A program made the position numbers and the translations under genes. This document shows, in pieces, positions 16,603-25,465 of a DNA stretch of 64,000 nt. The stretch is from contig CAISMH010000019.1 in NCBI GenBank assembly GCA_903886485.1, positions 186,001 to 250,000 of the forward strand, written 5' to 3'. Below the pieces are notes generated by a model. The model did not search any database. It was not told the DNA's origin and worked only from the letters and a program-made list of their open reading frames with translations. The stretch is from an uncultured Burkholderiales bacterium (GTDB taxonomy: Bacteria > Pseudomonadota > Gammaproteobacteria > Burkholderiales > Burkholderiaceae_C). Positions within the stretch are counted from its first letter, which is position 1; every line of letters begins with the position of its first letter.

Positions 16603-16917
16603 CTAAACCAGTATTTTTATGCCGGTTTGACTGAGTTTTCTAGGATCTGTCGGAGTTTCGACTTGCTGCGAGCGCGATGTCGTTTTTGCAAGCGTCGACT
16701 TTTGAGGTGCTGGCTTGGCAACAAATCCACCGCAGTGTCGACCATCTGTGCGCAAAACCTCAAGTGAGGGCGTCACCTTTGATCGAAATCCCATGAGCTT
16801 GCAACCATAGGGCATGCGCACATCCCAAGTGATGGACATGTGACGGCATTCCCAACAATTGGGGCCTTTTTGCGGAGCCGCTCTAGGAGCTGCTGAGCCG
16901 TGATCAGGTTGCTTCAT
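16603..16917 (-). CDS. Small four-cysteine conserved protein, unknown function
   Basis: 104 residues. The core (residues 20-66) contains NCWECRHMSITWDVRMPYGC, then KLMGFRSKVTPSLEVLRTDG and CGGF. The four cysteines C21, C24, C39 and C62 are arranged like a zinc or iron site. I recall similar small proteins with a CxxC, YGC and GFxS pattern in beta- and gammaproteobacteria, some carried in databases under an implausible uracil-DNA glycosylase label; I could not check this. The tail after residue 66 is basic and disordered. The gene starts 16 bases after the giant flagellin with no clear Shine-Dalgarno sequence and no visible terminator between them. Confidence 0.7.
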   Translation of the reverse strand: MKQPDHGSAAPRAAPQKGPNCWECRHMSITWDVRMPYGCKLMGFRSKVTPSLEVLRTDGRHCGGFVAKPAPQKSTLAKTTSRSQQVETPTDPRKLSQTGIKILV

Positions 16918-16933
16918 GAGGCGCTGGTGTCAA

Positions 16934-19900
16934 TTAACCACCGAGCAACTTCAAGACAGTCTGCTGGCTGGTGTTGGCTTGCGCCAAGACGGCTGTCGCA
17001 GCTTGTTGCATGATCTGCGTCTTTGCAAGTTCAGTGCTTGATGATGCGTAATCCGCATCTTCAATCTGGCTGCGCGACGTAGACATGTTCATGGACACGT
17101 TAGAGAGGTTGTTGACCACGTGGTCAAGCCTGTTCATCACAGCACCCATGGTGGCACGCGTGGCGTTGATCTTGTCCATGGAAGCGTCCAACAAGTTCAA
17201 CACTGAGGTCGCCCCCTCACTGGTGTTGATCCTGACCTTGCGCTGATCCACTTGAAGGTCCACATCACCTGTGATGGAGCCTGTGATTGAACCATTCTTG
17301 CCAAAGTCAGCCAAATCGATGGTCACCACTTGGTTGGCAGATGAACCCACCTGAAAGGCCATGCGACTCACTTTGGGTGGGTCCATGTCTTCACTGGCGC
17401 GTCCACCAAAAGTGCCCTCTTGAAAACCAAGGGCCTTGAAGTTGCTCAGAGGGCCGACGCCATCGGCACCTGTCGTGATCAAGATGGGTTTGCCATCCAC
17501 GCCCAAGGTGCTAGGTGGTAAACCATCTGCGCCAGGCTCTGCTGGCAAGACCGGTGCCGCAGCCACCAGCTTGACCGTACCGTAAAGCGTCTTGACGTTG
17601 GCCGCATTGCTCGCACCACCCAAGACTGCGTTGCTGTAGGGTGTCGTCAAGTCAACCGCTGAGATGTCCGTGTTGCCCGCGCTGTTAGGCGTCACCGTGC
17701 TCAATTGCAAGGTTTGTGGACTGCCCGAATCTACGGTTGCACCGCGCACATCAAATCCACTTCCAGGGACGGTTGATGTGATCAAGACAGAGGTCGCATC
17801 GTGAGGGTCAACGGAAGCGAGGACGTTGTTCAAGCCGGGAGTGGCATTGATCTGAGCAGCCAAGGCGGTAGCTGTCACGCTCGCAGCTGCGCCTGTTGCA
17901 GGAGAGACACTGACCGGCACACCATTGATAACAACCGAAGCAGAAGGTGTTCCGGTGGCGGATGCCAAACCAGTGATCTTGACCTTGCTGGTCTGAGCCA
18001 CTTCACCCCCCTTGGCCAAGCCAAACTCAGAGGCAGACAAGCCCTTGACGCTGGAGTCAAACCAGACCGACATGTTGCGACCGTCCGAGCTCAATGTGAT
18101 GCCGTTGCCATTGTCGGTCGCAGAGATACCGTGTTCTCCGACACGTTGGTTGATGGCGTCGACAACCTTTTGGCGACGTACGGTAGGAGCTTCGTTTTGT
18201 GAAAAGTCAACGTCAATTTTTGTGCCGTTCACCCACAAAGACTGTTTGCCGCCAAGTGCGTTGGTGGTGCTGACACCCTGAGAGACTACAGGGTTAGGCT
18301 CTGCACGCACACCAGTCAAGGAGGTGCTGTCGTTGATGGCAGCCGCAATGGCGATGGCACTGGAGCCTGGATCGCTGCTGGTGGCCACGGTGTTCGAAAA
18401 CTTGTCGTCCGCGGGTGTGCTGGGGCGAATCTTGACACCGTTGATGGTCAAGTCATCCATGCCAAGGTTGGCGTACTGAGCGGGCGAGTTCGCGGTCAAC
18501 TCTTGGTTGACGATGCTCAGACCCGCAGCCACAGTGCTCTTGGTAGAGGTCATGGTGAAAGACACACCTGGCGACTTAGAGGTGAGCAAGACTTCTCCCA
18601 CACCTCGGCCCGCGCTGGCAAAAACGCCCAAGGTGGCGTTGGCGTTAATTTGTGTGATCAGATCGTCACGCACGTTTTGAGGCGTGGTCGATGCGATGAA
18701 GGCTGCCGACGTAAACGAGGTTCCATTGACCACAACAGAAGCTGTACCGCCAGTCCCCAACGGGGCTGTGCCTGAGAAATTGATGCTCTCGACTTGTGCC
18801 TGCGCAGGGGCCACAGGCGCACGAGGTGCGGTGTTCAAGACGGCCTGATTTTTGGAGTAATTTCCTGCCTGCAAGCCGACCCTTGAAATGTCTCCATTGG
18901 ATGCGGAGCTCAACAGCACTGGTGCATCAATCTTCGATTCCAAGGAAATGGTGGAGCTTTGTACGCCCTCATTCAATCCCACACGGTCACCAAAGACACT
19001 GGCGTTGGCAGAGGTTTCAAAGCGAACTTCGATGTTTCTTCCGTCCACTGCCACCAAGGTCACACCTTTGGCGTCAGAGCCTGTATCAATCGCCTTGACA
19101 CCCGTCTTGTCGCTGATGAGGTTGATGGCGCGCACCACGTTCGCACGAGTGGCTTGAGGGTTATTCAAAACAGTGGTGATGTCAGCCGATGCATAGCCGT
19201 TGATAAAAACAGCACCCGACACCACCGAGGCACCCACCATGGCTTTGCCCGTGACCACGTTTTCGTTGACCTTGGCAAAGACACCGGTGCCTGGGACGGA
19301 TGTCATGAAAGGCTGGGTCGTGTTCACCACTGGGGTCAGCCCTGTGGAGCCCATGTCCACCGTGATGGGATTGGCATCACCTTCGGTGATGGGGAAGTCA
19401 ACGTTGACCACACCGGAGCCGCTGGCGTAGGTGACCTTGCGGTCGGTTCCCTGGCCAAACTGTGTGCTGGCTTGCAGAGCGACCGCAATTTTTTGAGCCA
19501 CGTCTGCGGGGGTCTTGTCGCCGCTGGTAATCACCACGCTGACACCGCCCACGGTGACGGTTCCCGGCACAGGGGTGCCTGTGAGGGTGATGGACTGCGA
19601 TTGACCTTGGCTCTTGCCTTGGTCCACAGCCATGCGGTTGATCGCTGCGGCCTTGGCAATGGCACTGCCTGCCGCATTGTTGCGAGGCGAGAGTGTGTCG
19701 TCGCTGGCTTGTGATGGGCCAATCACCACGTCGTTGATCTTGAGGTCACCTGCACGCAGCACTGGGATCGTCCCAGCAACATCCACGCTCAGGGCCACGT
19801 TTCTTGGTAGCGCACTGGCACCGGGACCCGTTGAAAGGTCTAACGCTGTGCCGCTAGGGTCGGTGAGTTGGTAGGACAAGTTGTCAGAAATAACTGATCT

Positions 19901-20977
19901 GTTGAGCCCGTCTGTGACAGCAAACGAAACAGTGCCTGTGGCGGCATTGATCGTTCCAGTCAAAGGAATTGTTTTGTTGTCCGCATTCAAGAACGAGGCA
20001 GTCACCGTGGCAGGCACCGCCGGATTTCCGCCCTGTGCAGCTTGCGCAGCCGTGAGGCTCATACGCAATGACCCGCTCTGCAAGAACTTGCCGTTGTTTG
20101 CAAATGCCTCTGTTGCACCTGCAGTCGCTGGACGACTGATGGTGACAGAACCTACGCCCGATGCGGGAACAGTGAGACTGGTTGAGCCAGTCAATACAGT
20201 CGTGGCGGGTACGGCACCGTCTGTGCTGTTGAAGGTGATCGTGACTTGCCCACCAGCCGTGGTGCTCACGGTACGGCCTGAGTTAGAGCTGAAAAATGCA
20301 CTGTTACTCAACGTCGTCTGGATCTTTGTCATCACCGTAGACAAGCCTCCCGCTGCCTCTGTAGCGGAAATTTCTATGGACTGGCCTGCAATCGTGATCG
20401 TCCCCTGTGAGGGTGTGCCAGAGAGCGTGAATGTCTGTTGTTCCCCAGAGTCAGCACCGCTGATGGTGCGAGACGTGGTGGGGTTGATGAATGTAGAACC
20501 TGAGAGGTTTTGTGAGGTGGCCTTGTAGACCGGCATCTCACCCACACGCTGGCCTGCTGTGCCGTTGAGCACAGGGAAGCCGTTCCACTGTGTTTGTGTC
20601 GAAATTTGGTCAATTTGCTGCTTGAGCTGTTGGAACTCGAGGTCCAAGTAGCTGCGCTGCGCGTTGTCGTTGGTGTCGTTGACTGCTTGGACGGCGAGTT
20701 CGCGCATGCGCTGCATCATGTCCGTGATTTCGTTGGTCGCACCTTCAGCGGTCTGGATCAATGTGATGGCATCGCCTGCGTTTCTCACAGCCTGATTCAG
20801 CCCGCGGATCTGCTCGGTCATGCGAGTAGCGATCGCCATACCGGCTGCATCATCTCGTGCTGAGTTGATACGCTTACCCGTTGATAACTGCTGCATCGCG
20901 ATGGCTTGCGCACGACCCGATGTGGTGAGCGCTTGCTGCGAAAACAAAGCTTTAACGTTTGTGTTGATAACTGCCAT
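16934..20977 (-). CDS. fliC: Giant flagellin, 1347 residues
   Basis: The ends are classical flagellin D0/D1. Residues 1-140 include AVINTNVKALFSQQALTTSG, LSTGKRINSARDDAAGMAIA and MMQRMRELAVQAVND. Residues 1262-1347 include NRLDHVVNNLSNVSMNMSTS, RSQIEDADYAS and ANTSQQTVLKLLGG. Between them lie about 1100 residues of surface domain, against none to 200 in common flagellins. This insert has IN-motif segments (about 411-450, 590-655, 843-890, 911-975) and four related modules of about 85 residues (181-262, 461-550, 730-815, 998-1085). There is no cysteine. A sigma-54 promoter and AGGAG precede it, so it parallels the RpoN-dependent core flagellin FlaA of Vibrio. It is probably glycosylated with pseudaminic acid. 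Confidence 0.95.
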   Translation of the reverse strand: MAVINTNVKALFSQQALTTSGRAQAIAMQQLSTGKRINSARDDAAGMAIATRMTEQIRGLNQAVRNAGDAITLIQTAEGATNEITDMMQRMRELAVQAVNDTNDNAQRSYLDLEFQQLKQQIDQISTQTQWNGFPVLNGTAGQRVGEMPVYKATSQNLSGSTFINPTTSRTISGADSGEQQTFTLSGTPSQGTITIAGQSIEISATEAAGGLSTVMTKIQTTLSNSAFFSSNSGRTVSTTAGGQVTITFNSTDGAVPATTVLTGSTSLTVPASGVGSVTISRPATAGATEAFANNGKFLQSGSLRMSLTAAQAAQGGNPAVPATVTASFLNADNKTIPLTGTINAATGTVSFAVTDGLNRSVISDNLSYQLTDPSGTALDLSTGPGASALPRNVALSVDVAGTIPVLRAGDLKINDVVIGPSQASDDTLSPRNNAAGSAIAKAAAINRMAVDQGKSQGQSQSITLTGTPVPGTVTVGGVSVVITSGDKTPADVAQKIAVALQASTQFGQGTDRKVTYASGSGVVNVDFPITEGDANPITVDMGSTGLTPVVNTTQPFMTSVPGTGVFAKVNENVVTGKAMVGASVVSGAVFINGYASADITTVLNNPQATRANVVRAINLISDKTGVKAIDTGSDAKGVTLVAVDGRNIEVRFETSANASVFGDRVGLNEGVQSSTISLESKIDAPVLLSSASNGDISRVGLQAGNYSKNQAVLNTAPRAPVAPAQAQVESINFSGTAPLGTGGTASVVVNGTSFTSAAFIASTTPQNVRDDLITQINANATLGVFASAGRGVGEVLLTSKSPGVSFTMTSTKSTVAAGLSIVNQELTANSPAQYANLGMDDLTINGVKIRPSTPADDKFSNTVATSSDPGSSAIAIAAAINDSTSLTGVRAEPNPVVSQGVSTTNALGGKQSLWVNGTKIDVDFSQNEAPTVRRQKVVDAINQRVGEHGISATDNGNGITLSSDGRNMSVWFDSSVKGLSASEFGLAKGGEVAQTSKVKITGLASATGTPSASVVINGVPVSVSPATGAAASVTATALAAQINATPGLNNVLASVDPHDATSVLITSTVPGSGFDVRGATVDSGSPQTLQLSTVTPNSAGNTDISAVDLTTPYSNAVLGGASNAANVKTLYGTVKLVAAAPVLPAEPGADGLPPSTLGVDGKPILITTGADGVGPLSNFKALGFQEGTFGGRASEDMDPPKVSRMAFQVGSSANQVVTIDLADFGKNGSITGSITGDVDLQVDQRKVRINTSEGATSVLNLLDASMDKINATRATMGAVMNRLDHVVNNLSNVSMNMSTSRSQIEDADYASSSTELAKTQIMQQAATAVLAQANTSQQTVLKLLGG

Positions 20978-21023
20978 TTTTTTCTCCTGACCCTTCTTGG
21001 TCGATCAAACTTGCCAAAGAACA

Positions 21024-21039
21024 AGCACATCTTGTGCCA
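21024..21039 (-). promoter_or_regulatory. Sigma-54 promoter of the giant flagellin gene
   Basis: The minus strand reads TGGCACAAGATGTGCT: consensus TGGCAC, then GTGC in place of TTGC, with GG and GC exactly ten bases apart. The start site would be near 21012, giving a leader of about 35 bases that ends in TCAGGAG before the ATG. No good sigma-28 element is present in the same region. Confidence 0.8.
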
Positions 21040-21132
21040 ACTTTTTTTGACTCTTCTGAAGTGGGATTTACCCTATTTAGATGCTGTCAAAGTGTTCATT
21101 TAAGTACTCAGTGGCAAGGTTTTGTCGCTTGA

Positions 21133-21157
21133 GTGGCAAACGTTTGCCGTTTGCCAC
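21133..21157. promoter_or_regulatory. Triple GTTTGCC-type repeat with GGCAA-N4-TTGCC palindrome; candidate activator site
   Basis: The plus strand contains GTGGCAAAC, GTTTGCC and GTTTGCCAC in succession. The first two make the perfect 14-base palindrome GGCAAACGTTTGCC (21135-21148); the first and third could pair as a 9-bp hairpin with a 7-base loop. The palindrome lies about 130 bases before the predicted flagellin start site, a normal distance for a sigma-54 enhancer. The same GGCAA-N4-TTGCC core occurs before flgB. The hairpin reading (3' end of the neighbouring gene) is possible, but there is no U tract. Confidence 0.55.
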
Positions 21158-21180
21158 ACCTCAAGCAACCGTGTTGCCGC

Positions 21181-21648
21181 TCAGTGCTGGTTGCCTGTCG
21201 TGTTCACCATGGAGTCGCTGAAACTCTCGAGGGAAAGCTTCTCTGCCAACAACTCGATTTGGCCTGGATAAAGCGCCAAGCCTTCGCGCGCGACCTCAAG
21301 GGCACGTGCGGGCTCCAAGTTGCAGCGCAGCGCGCGCACGAGCATCACATAAGTGAATGGTTGAGTTTGGGCACCCTGAATCTGCATGAGCTCGTCCATC
21401 AGCTCTACAGCGAGTTGCCAGTCTTGGTTCATCATGGCCAAGAGGCTGGTGATCGCCAAAATGTCATCGCTCTCTGGGTACAAACTCAAGCCTGCGTCAC
21501 CAAGTGCATTGGCCAAGTCCAGCTGCTCGGTTGCCACCAAGGACTGGATGGCCTCACGGATCTCAGCGGGGCTGAAACGCTTGATTGCTTGCGTGCTCAA
21601 CAAACCGCCGACGGCTGCTTGGTTCATCAATTCTTGAATGAGTGTCAT
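21181..21648 (-). CDS. Small TPR-like helical protein beside the giant flagellin
   Basis: 155 residues, no signal peptide. The sequence is helical with paired-helix spacing like tetratricopeptide repeats: AIQSLVATEQLDLANALGDA with GLSLYPESDD, then LLAMMNQDWQLAVELMDELM, then ALRCNLEPARALEVAREGLA with LYPG. Cytoplasmic TPR proteins of this size include type III secretion chaperones. It has a strong ribosome site (AGGAG, 6 bases before ATG) and its own sigma-54 promoter about 70 bases upstream, so it belongs to the flagellar regulon. It ends 203 bases before the giant flagellin start codon. A role as chaperone or regulator for that flagellin is inference; I do not recognise the family. Confidence 0.7.
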   Translation of the reverse strand: MTLIQELMNQAAVGGLLSTQAIKRFSPAEIREAIQSLVATEQLDLANALGDAGLSLYPESDDILAITSLLAMMNQDWQLAVELMDELMQIQGAQTQPFTYVMLVRALRCNLEPARALEVAREGLALYPGQIELLAEKLSLESFSDSMVNTTGNQH

Positions 21649-21719
21649 GGAAAGCTCCTGCTTTGGGTGTCATAAAAATATGCCAATCGCCGACAAGCGA
21701 TGGCGCATAAACCCACCCA

Positions 21720-21735
21720 AGCAAAAGAGATGCCA
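21720..21735 (-). promoter_or_regulatory. Sigma-54 promoter of the TPR-like gene
   Basis: The minus strand reads TGGCATCTCTTTTGCT, matching TGGCA and TTGCT with correct spacing. The start would be near 21709, leaving about 60 bases of leader. It is divergent from a second sigma-54-like site at 21791-21806, so the 55 bases between them may serve both. Confidence 0.7.
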
Positions 21736-21790
21736 ACAAAACCTTCAAAGGCAGACACTTTCAATTCATCGGTTTGACCTCTTCTCTGTT

Positions 21791-21806
21791 TGGCTTAGAA
21801 ATTGCT
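21791..21806 (+). promoter_or_regulatory. Sigma-54 promoter of the pseudaminic acid operon
   Basis: The plus strand reads TGGCTTAGAAATTGCT: TGGC and TTGCT with GG and GC ten bases apart, like the flgA site which also has TGGCTT. The start site would be near 21817, about 50 bases before the pseC ATG. A weak sigma-70 reading overlaps it (TTGACC at 21774, TAGAAA at 21796). Confidence 0.6.
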
Positions 21807-21869
21807 TGATTTCACTCTAATGATTGGCGTGTCTGTAATTTGACAGCGCATCTCATCTTGAAAGAACAC

Positions 21870-23039
21870 ATGGTTCCAACCATCCCTTACGGTCGTCAAA
21901 ACATTTCAGAAGCCGACATCCAATCGGTGGTGGATGTCTTGCGCTCGGATTATTTGACACAAGGCCCTGCGGTGCCAGCCTTTGAAAACGCGGTGGCTGC
22001 ATACTGCGGTGCGGCGCATGGCGTCGCAGTCAACAGCGCCACCTCGGCCCTGCACATCGCGTGCTTGGCTCTTGGCTTGGGTGCCGGCGATTGGCTGTGG
22101 ACCTCCCCCATCACTTTTGTCGCCTCTGCCAACTGCGGCCTTTACTGTGGCGCGCAGGTAGATTTTGTGGACATCGACCCACGTACTTACAACCTTTGCA
22201 CACAAGCTTTAGCGGCAAAACTTGCACACGCGGAAAAAACTGGCCGCCTGCCCAAGGTCGTCGTTGCCGTTCATCTGTGCGGCCAGCCCTGCGACATGGC
22301 AGCCATTCATGCCTTGAGCCAAACCTATGGCTTCAAGATCATTGAAGATGCCTCTCACGCCATTGGCGGTCGTTACCAACAAGAGGCCATTGGCAATTGC
22401 CGCTTCAGCGACATCACCGTCTTCAGTTTTCACCCCGTCAAAATCATCACCACGGCAGAAGGCGGCATGGCCGTCACGAATGATGCGGAACTTGCTCATG
22501 CCATGTCATTGCTACGCAGTCACGGCATCACCCGTGATGAGGCGCACATGACACACGCGTCTGACGGGCCTTGGTATTACCAACAAATTGGGCTGGGCTT
22601 CAATTACCGCATGACCGAGTTGCAAGCCGCACTCGGGCTCAGTCAAATGCAAAGGCTGGATGCGTTTGTGGCCCAGCGGCACGGATTGGCCAAACGCTAT
22701 GACATGCTATTGGCTGACCTGCCCTTGGTCACACCATGGCAACATCCAGACAGCTACTCAGGACTCCACCTCTATGTGGTGAGGCTACGCTTAGACCTCA
22801 TCCACAAAACACACCGTGAGGTGTTTGAGGGATTGCGTTCACTGGGCATTGGGGTGAATGTTCATTACATCCCTGTCCACACACAGCCGCACTTCGCGCG
22901 CATGGGTTTTACCGCTACCGACTTTCCACAAGCGCAGCATTACTACGCCGAAGCCATCAGCCTGCCCATGTTTCAAGACCTCACACACACACAACAAGAC
23001 CGTATTGTGGCAGCGCTGCGCCAGGAGCTAAGTGCATGA
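21870..23039 (+). CDS. pseC: UDP-4-keto-sugar aminotransferase PseC
   Basis: 389 residues from the ATG at 21870 (MVPTIPYGRQNISEADIQSV); a TTG ten codons earlier is less likely. It is a DegT/DnrJ/EryC1/StrS aminotransferase: NSATSALHIACLALGLGAGD, SPITFVASANCGLYCGAQVD, IIEDASHAIGG, and the PLP-binding Lys about residue 191 in FSFHPVKIITTAEGG. PseC transfers an amino group to C4 of the UDP-4-keto-L-altrose derivative, the second step to pseudaminic acid. The complete set of pathway genes downstream supports this assignment over other sugar aminotransferases. It overlaps pseF by 4 bases. Confidence 0.92.
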   Translation: MVPTIPYGRQNISEADIQSVVDVLRSDYLTQGPAVPAFENAVAAYCGAAHGVAVNSATSALHIACLALGLGAGDWLWTSPITFVASANCGLYCGAQVDFVDIDPRTYNLCTQALAAKLAHAEKTGRLPKVVVAVHLCGQPCDMAAIHALSQTYGFKIIEDASHAIGGRYQQEAIGNCRFSDITVFSFHPVKIITTAEGGMAVTNDAELAHAMSLLRSHGITRDEAHMTHASDGPWYYQQIGLGFNYRMTELQAALGLSQMQRLDAFVAQRHGLAKRYDMLLADLPLVTPWQHPDSYSGLHLYVVRLRLDLIHKTHREVFEGLRSLGIGVNVHYIPVHTQPHFARMGFTATDFPQAQHYYAEAISLPMFQDLTHTQQDRIVAALRQELSA

Positions 23040-23746
23040 GACTCGCCGTCATTCCAGCACGCGGGGGCAGCAAGCGCATTCCACTCAAGAACATCAAACC
23101 CTTTGGCGGCTTGCCCATGATCGCGTGGTCAATTCGTGCTGCTCTTGCCAGTGAATGCTTTGACCGTGTCATTGTGAGTACCGATGACGACGAAATAGCA
23201 CAAGTAGCCAAAAACTTCGGTGCTGATGTCCCCTTTGTTCGCCCAGCTGAACTGTCGGATGATCACACGGGCACCATTCCCGTGATCGCACATGCCATTG
23301 AGTGGCAAAACACCCACGGCCTATCTGCCAAAGAAGTTTGCTGCATATACGCAACCGCTCCTTTTCTTCAAGCCAGCGACATTGCGCATGGTCTTCACGT
23401 GCTGCAAAACAGTGGGGCCGACTATGCGTTTTCAGTGACGAGCTATGCGTTCCCCATTCAGCGCGCCATTCGCATCACAGCTGAACAACGGGTAGAGATG
23501 TTTCAGCCAGAACACTTCAATACACGCTCACAAGATTTGGTGGAGGCCTGGCACGATGCTGGACAGTTTTACTGGGGTCAAGCCAACGCTTGGCTGACCC
23601 ACGAACCTCTGTTCACCCCCGCTGCAGCTCCTCTGCCAATCCCAAGACACCGCGTGCAAGACATTGATACACACGAAGACTGGGAGCGTGCCGAATGGAT
23701 GTTCAAGAGCATGCAGATAGCCACAAAGGAAAGACATGACATTTAA
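23036..23746 (+). CDS. pseF: Pseudaminic acid cytidylyltransferase PseF
   Basis: 236 residues, starting MRLAVIPARGGSKRIPLKNI, the nucleotide-binding signature of the CMP-sialic acid synthetase family. DRVIVSTDDDEIAQVAKNFG, GADVPFVRPAELSDD and the C-terminal PRHRVQDIDTHEDWERAEWM are typical of PseF. The enzyme activates pseudaminic acid to CMP-pseudaminic acid with CTP, the last pathway step before transfer to flagellin. It overlaps both neighbours, so tight co-translation is likely. Confidence 0.93.
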   Translation: MRLAVIPARGGSKRIPLKNIKPFGGLPMIAWSIRAALASECFDRVIVSTDDDEIAQVAKNFGADVPFVRPAELSDDHTGTIPVIAHAIEWQNTHGLSAKEVCCIYATAPFLQASDIAHGLHVLQNSGADYAFSVTSYAFPIQRAIRITAEQRVEMFQPEHFNTRSQDLVEAWHDAGQFYWGQANAWLTHEPLFTPAAAPLPIPRHRVQDIDTHEDWERAEWMFKSMQIATKERHDI

Positions 23747-24356
23747 AACTGAACAAGAAGCCTTTTGGGCTGGTGAATTTGGGAACGCTTACATTGAACG
23801 TAACCAAGGCGACGCCTTGCTTGCGTCTAACCTTGATTTTTTCAGCAAGTCCCTAAGGTCCACACGTGGCATTCAAAGTTGCATTGAGTTTGGTGCCAAC
23901 ATTGGCATGAACCTCAAGGCAATTCAACTTCTCCACCCCAGCATTCAAGCTTCGGCCATTGAAATCAACGCCACTGCTGCCGCCCATTTGCAACAAGTGA
24001 TCGCAGCAGATAAGGTGTACAACACGTCTATCCTAGACTTTGAGCCCACACACACCTACGACCTCACTCTGATCAAAGGCGTGCTGATTCACATCAACCC
24101 AAGCGAATTGCCTAAGGTCTACGACAAGCTCGTGGCCAGCTGCGGGCGCTACTTGATGGTGGCGGAGTACTACAACCCATCGCCCGTGACCCTAGCCTAC
24201 CGAGGACACACAGATCGGCTGTTCAAACGCGACTTCGCGGGAGAAATCATGGACCGACACCCACAACTTCAGCTGCTTGACTATGGATTCGCCTATCGGC
24301 GCGACCCTAACTTTCCGCAAGACGACATCACCTGGTTCTTGATGGAAAAGAAATAA
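23736..24356 (+). CDS. Pseudaminic acid biosynthesis-associated methylase
   Basis: 206 residues starting TFKTEQEAFWAGEFGNAYIE, with CIEFGANIGMNLKAIQLLHP as the SAM-binding motif I region, SAIEINATAAAHL, and YDLTLIKGVLIHINPSELP. This matches the methylase family commonly found inside pseudaminic acid clusters. Its substrate is not established; modification of the sugar or its precursor is usually assumed. It overlaps the end of pseF by 11 bases and precedes pseG by 11, and so is embedded in the operon. SAM dependence is inferred from the motif. Confidence 0.88.
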   Translation: MTFKTEQEAFWAGEFGNAYIERNQGDALLASNLDFFSKSLRSTRGIQSCIEFGANIGMNLKAIQLLHPSIQASAIEINATAAAHLQQVIAADKVYNTSILDFEPTHTYDLTLIKGVLIHINPSELPKVYDKLVASCGRYLMVAEYYNPSPVTLAYRGHTDRLFKRDFAGEIMDRHPQLQLLDYGFAYRRDPNFPQDDITWFLMEKK

Positions 24357-24367
24357 GCGCACTTGCC

Positions 24368-25465
24368 ATGCAAATCGTCTTTCGCACAGATGCCTCGGTC
24401 CAGATTGGAACTGGCCATGTGATGCGCTGCCTCACCTTAGCCGACGCATTGCACCTAGAAGGCGCTGAATGCATCTTCATCTGCCGCGATCATCCAGGAC
24501 ATTTGAGAGATTTGATTCAGCAACGCGGTCATCATGTGCAATTGCTGACAGCAGGTGAACCTCTGGAGATACACAACGACAAAGAATTGCTCAGCCATGC
24601 CGCATGGCTGGGGACAGATTGGACTCGCGATGCCTCAGATACCCAAGCCGCCATCACCCCCTACGCTGTGGACTGGTTGGTGGTGGATCACTACGCCCTG
24701 GACCATCGCTGGGAAAGGGCCCTACGCCCGTTTTGTCAGCATGTGATGGTGATTGATGATTTGGCCGATCGCACACACGACTGCGATTTGCTGCTCGATC
24801 AAAACTTAGGCAGAAGCGCTGAAAACTATCGCGATCTGGTGCCCAAGCACGCGACCACATTGGTGGGTCCTCAGTACGCGTTGCTACGGCCCGAATTTTC
24901 CAGCCTGCGTCAGAAAAGTTTGGCCAGGCGCAAGCATCCAAAGCTCCAACACTTATTGATCACCTTCGGCGGTGTCGACAAGAACAACCTCACAGGTGAG
25001 GTGCTCGAAACACTACGCTTGTGCCAATTGCCTGCTGATCTGCAAATCACCGTCGTCATGGGGGCACATGCCCCTTGGGTTGAACAAGTTCATGCCATCG
25101 CCAATTCAATGCCGCTCCGCACCCAAGTTGTGATCAATACCAACCACATGGCTCTGTTGATGGCAGACAGTGATCTTTGCATCGGTGCGGCGGGTGGAAC
25201 AGCATTGGAATATTGCTGCCTAGGGCTTCCCTCTTGGGTGATGGCCACTGCAACGAATCAACACATCGGTGCGGGTGCCCTACAAAAAAAAGGTGCCGTC
25301 CTACTTCTTGAAAATCCCTGCGATGTCAAGGCGATCTTCGAACGCACACATGCGTCAGCCAGCTTGCCTGAGCTGTTGCGACAATTGAGTGATGCGGCTT
25401 CGTCCGTCACTGATGGAAAAGGGGCTCGCTTGGTTTTGCAAGCCTGGGAGGATTTTCATGCTTGA
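24368..25465 (+). CDS. pseG: UDP-sugar hydrolase PseG
   Basis: 365 residues. The N-terminus IVFRTDASVQIGTGHVMRCL carries the glycine-rich loop and the catalytic His at residue 17. WLVVDHYALDHRWE and IDDLADRTHDCDLLLDQNLG are further family signatures, and CIGAAGGTALEYCCLGLPSW is the nucleotide-binding part of the GT-B-like second domain. PseG removes UDP from UDP-2,4-diacetamido-2,4,6-trideoxy-L-altrose. It overlaps pseH by 8 bases (ATG of pseH inside the pseG end). Confidence 0.93.
   Translation: MQIVFRTDASVQIGTGHVMRCLTLADALHLEGAECIFICRDHPGHLRDLIQQRGHHVQLLTAGEPLEIHNDKELLSHAAWLGTDWTRDASDTQAAITPYAVDWLVVDHYALDHRWERALRPFCQHVMVIDDLADRTHDCDLLLDQNLGRSAENYRDLVPKHATTLVGPQYALLRPEFSSLRQKSLARRKHPKLQHLLITFGGVDKNNLTGEVLETLRLCQLPADLQITVVMGAHAPWVEQVHAIANSMPLRTQVVINTNHMALLMADSDLCIGAAGGTALEYCCLGLPSWVMATATNQHIGAGALQKKGAVLLLENPCDVKAIFERTHASASLPELLRQLSDAASSVTDGKGARLVLQAWEDFHA

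Noticed and set aside
21774..21801. Sigma-70 promoter TTGACC-N16-TAGAAA before pseC
   Set aside because: The -10 half is only moderate and overlaps a better spaced sigma-54 element; kept only as an alternative.
21840..21869. TTG start of pseC giving ten more residues
   Set aside because: The family starts near the ATG at 21870 and no ribosome site supports the TTG.
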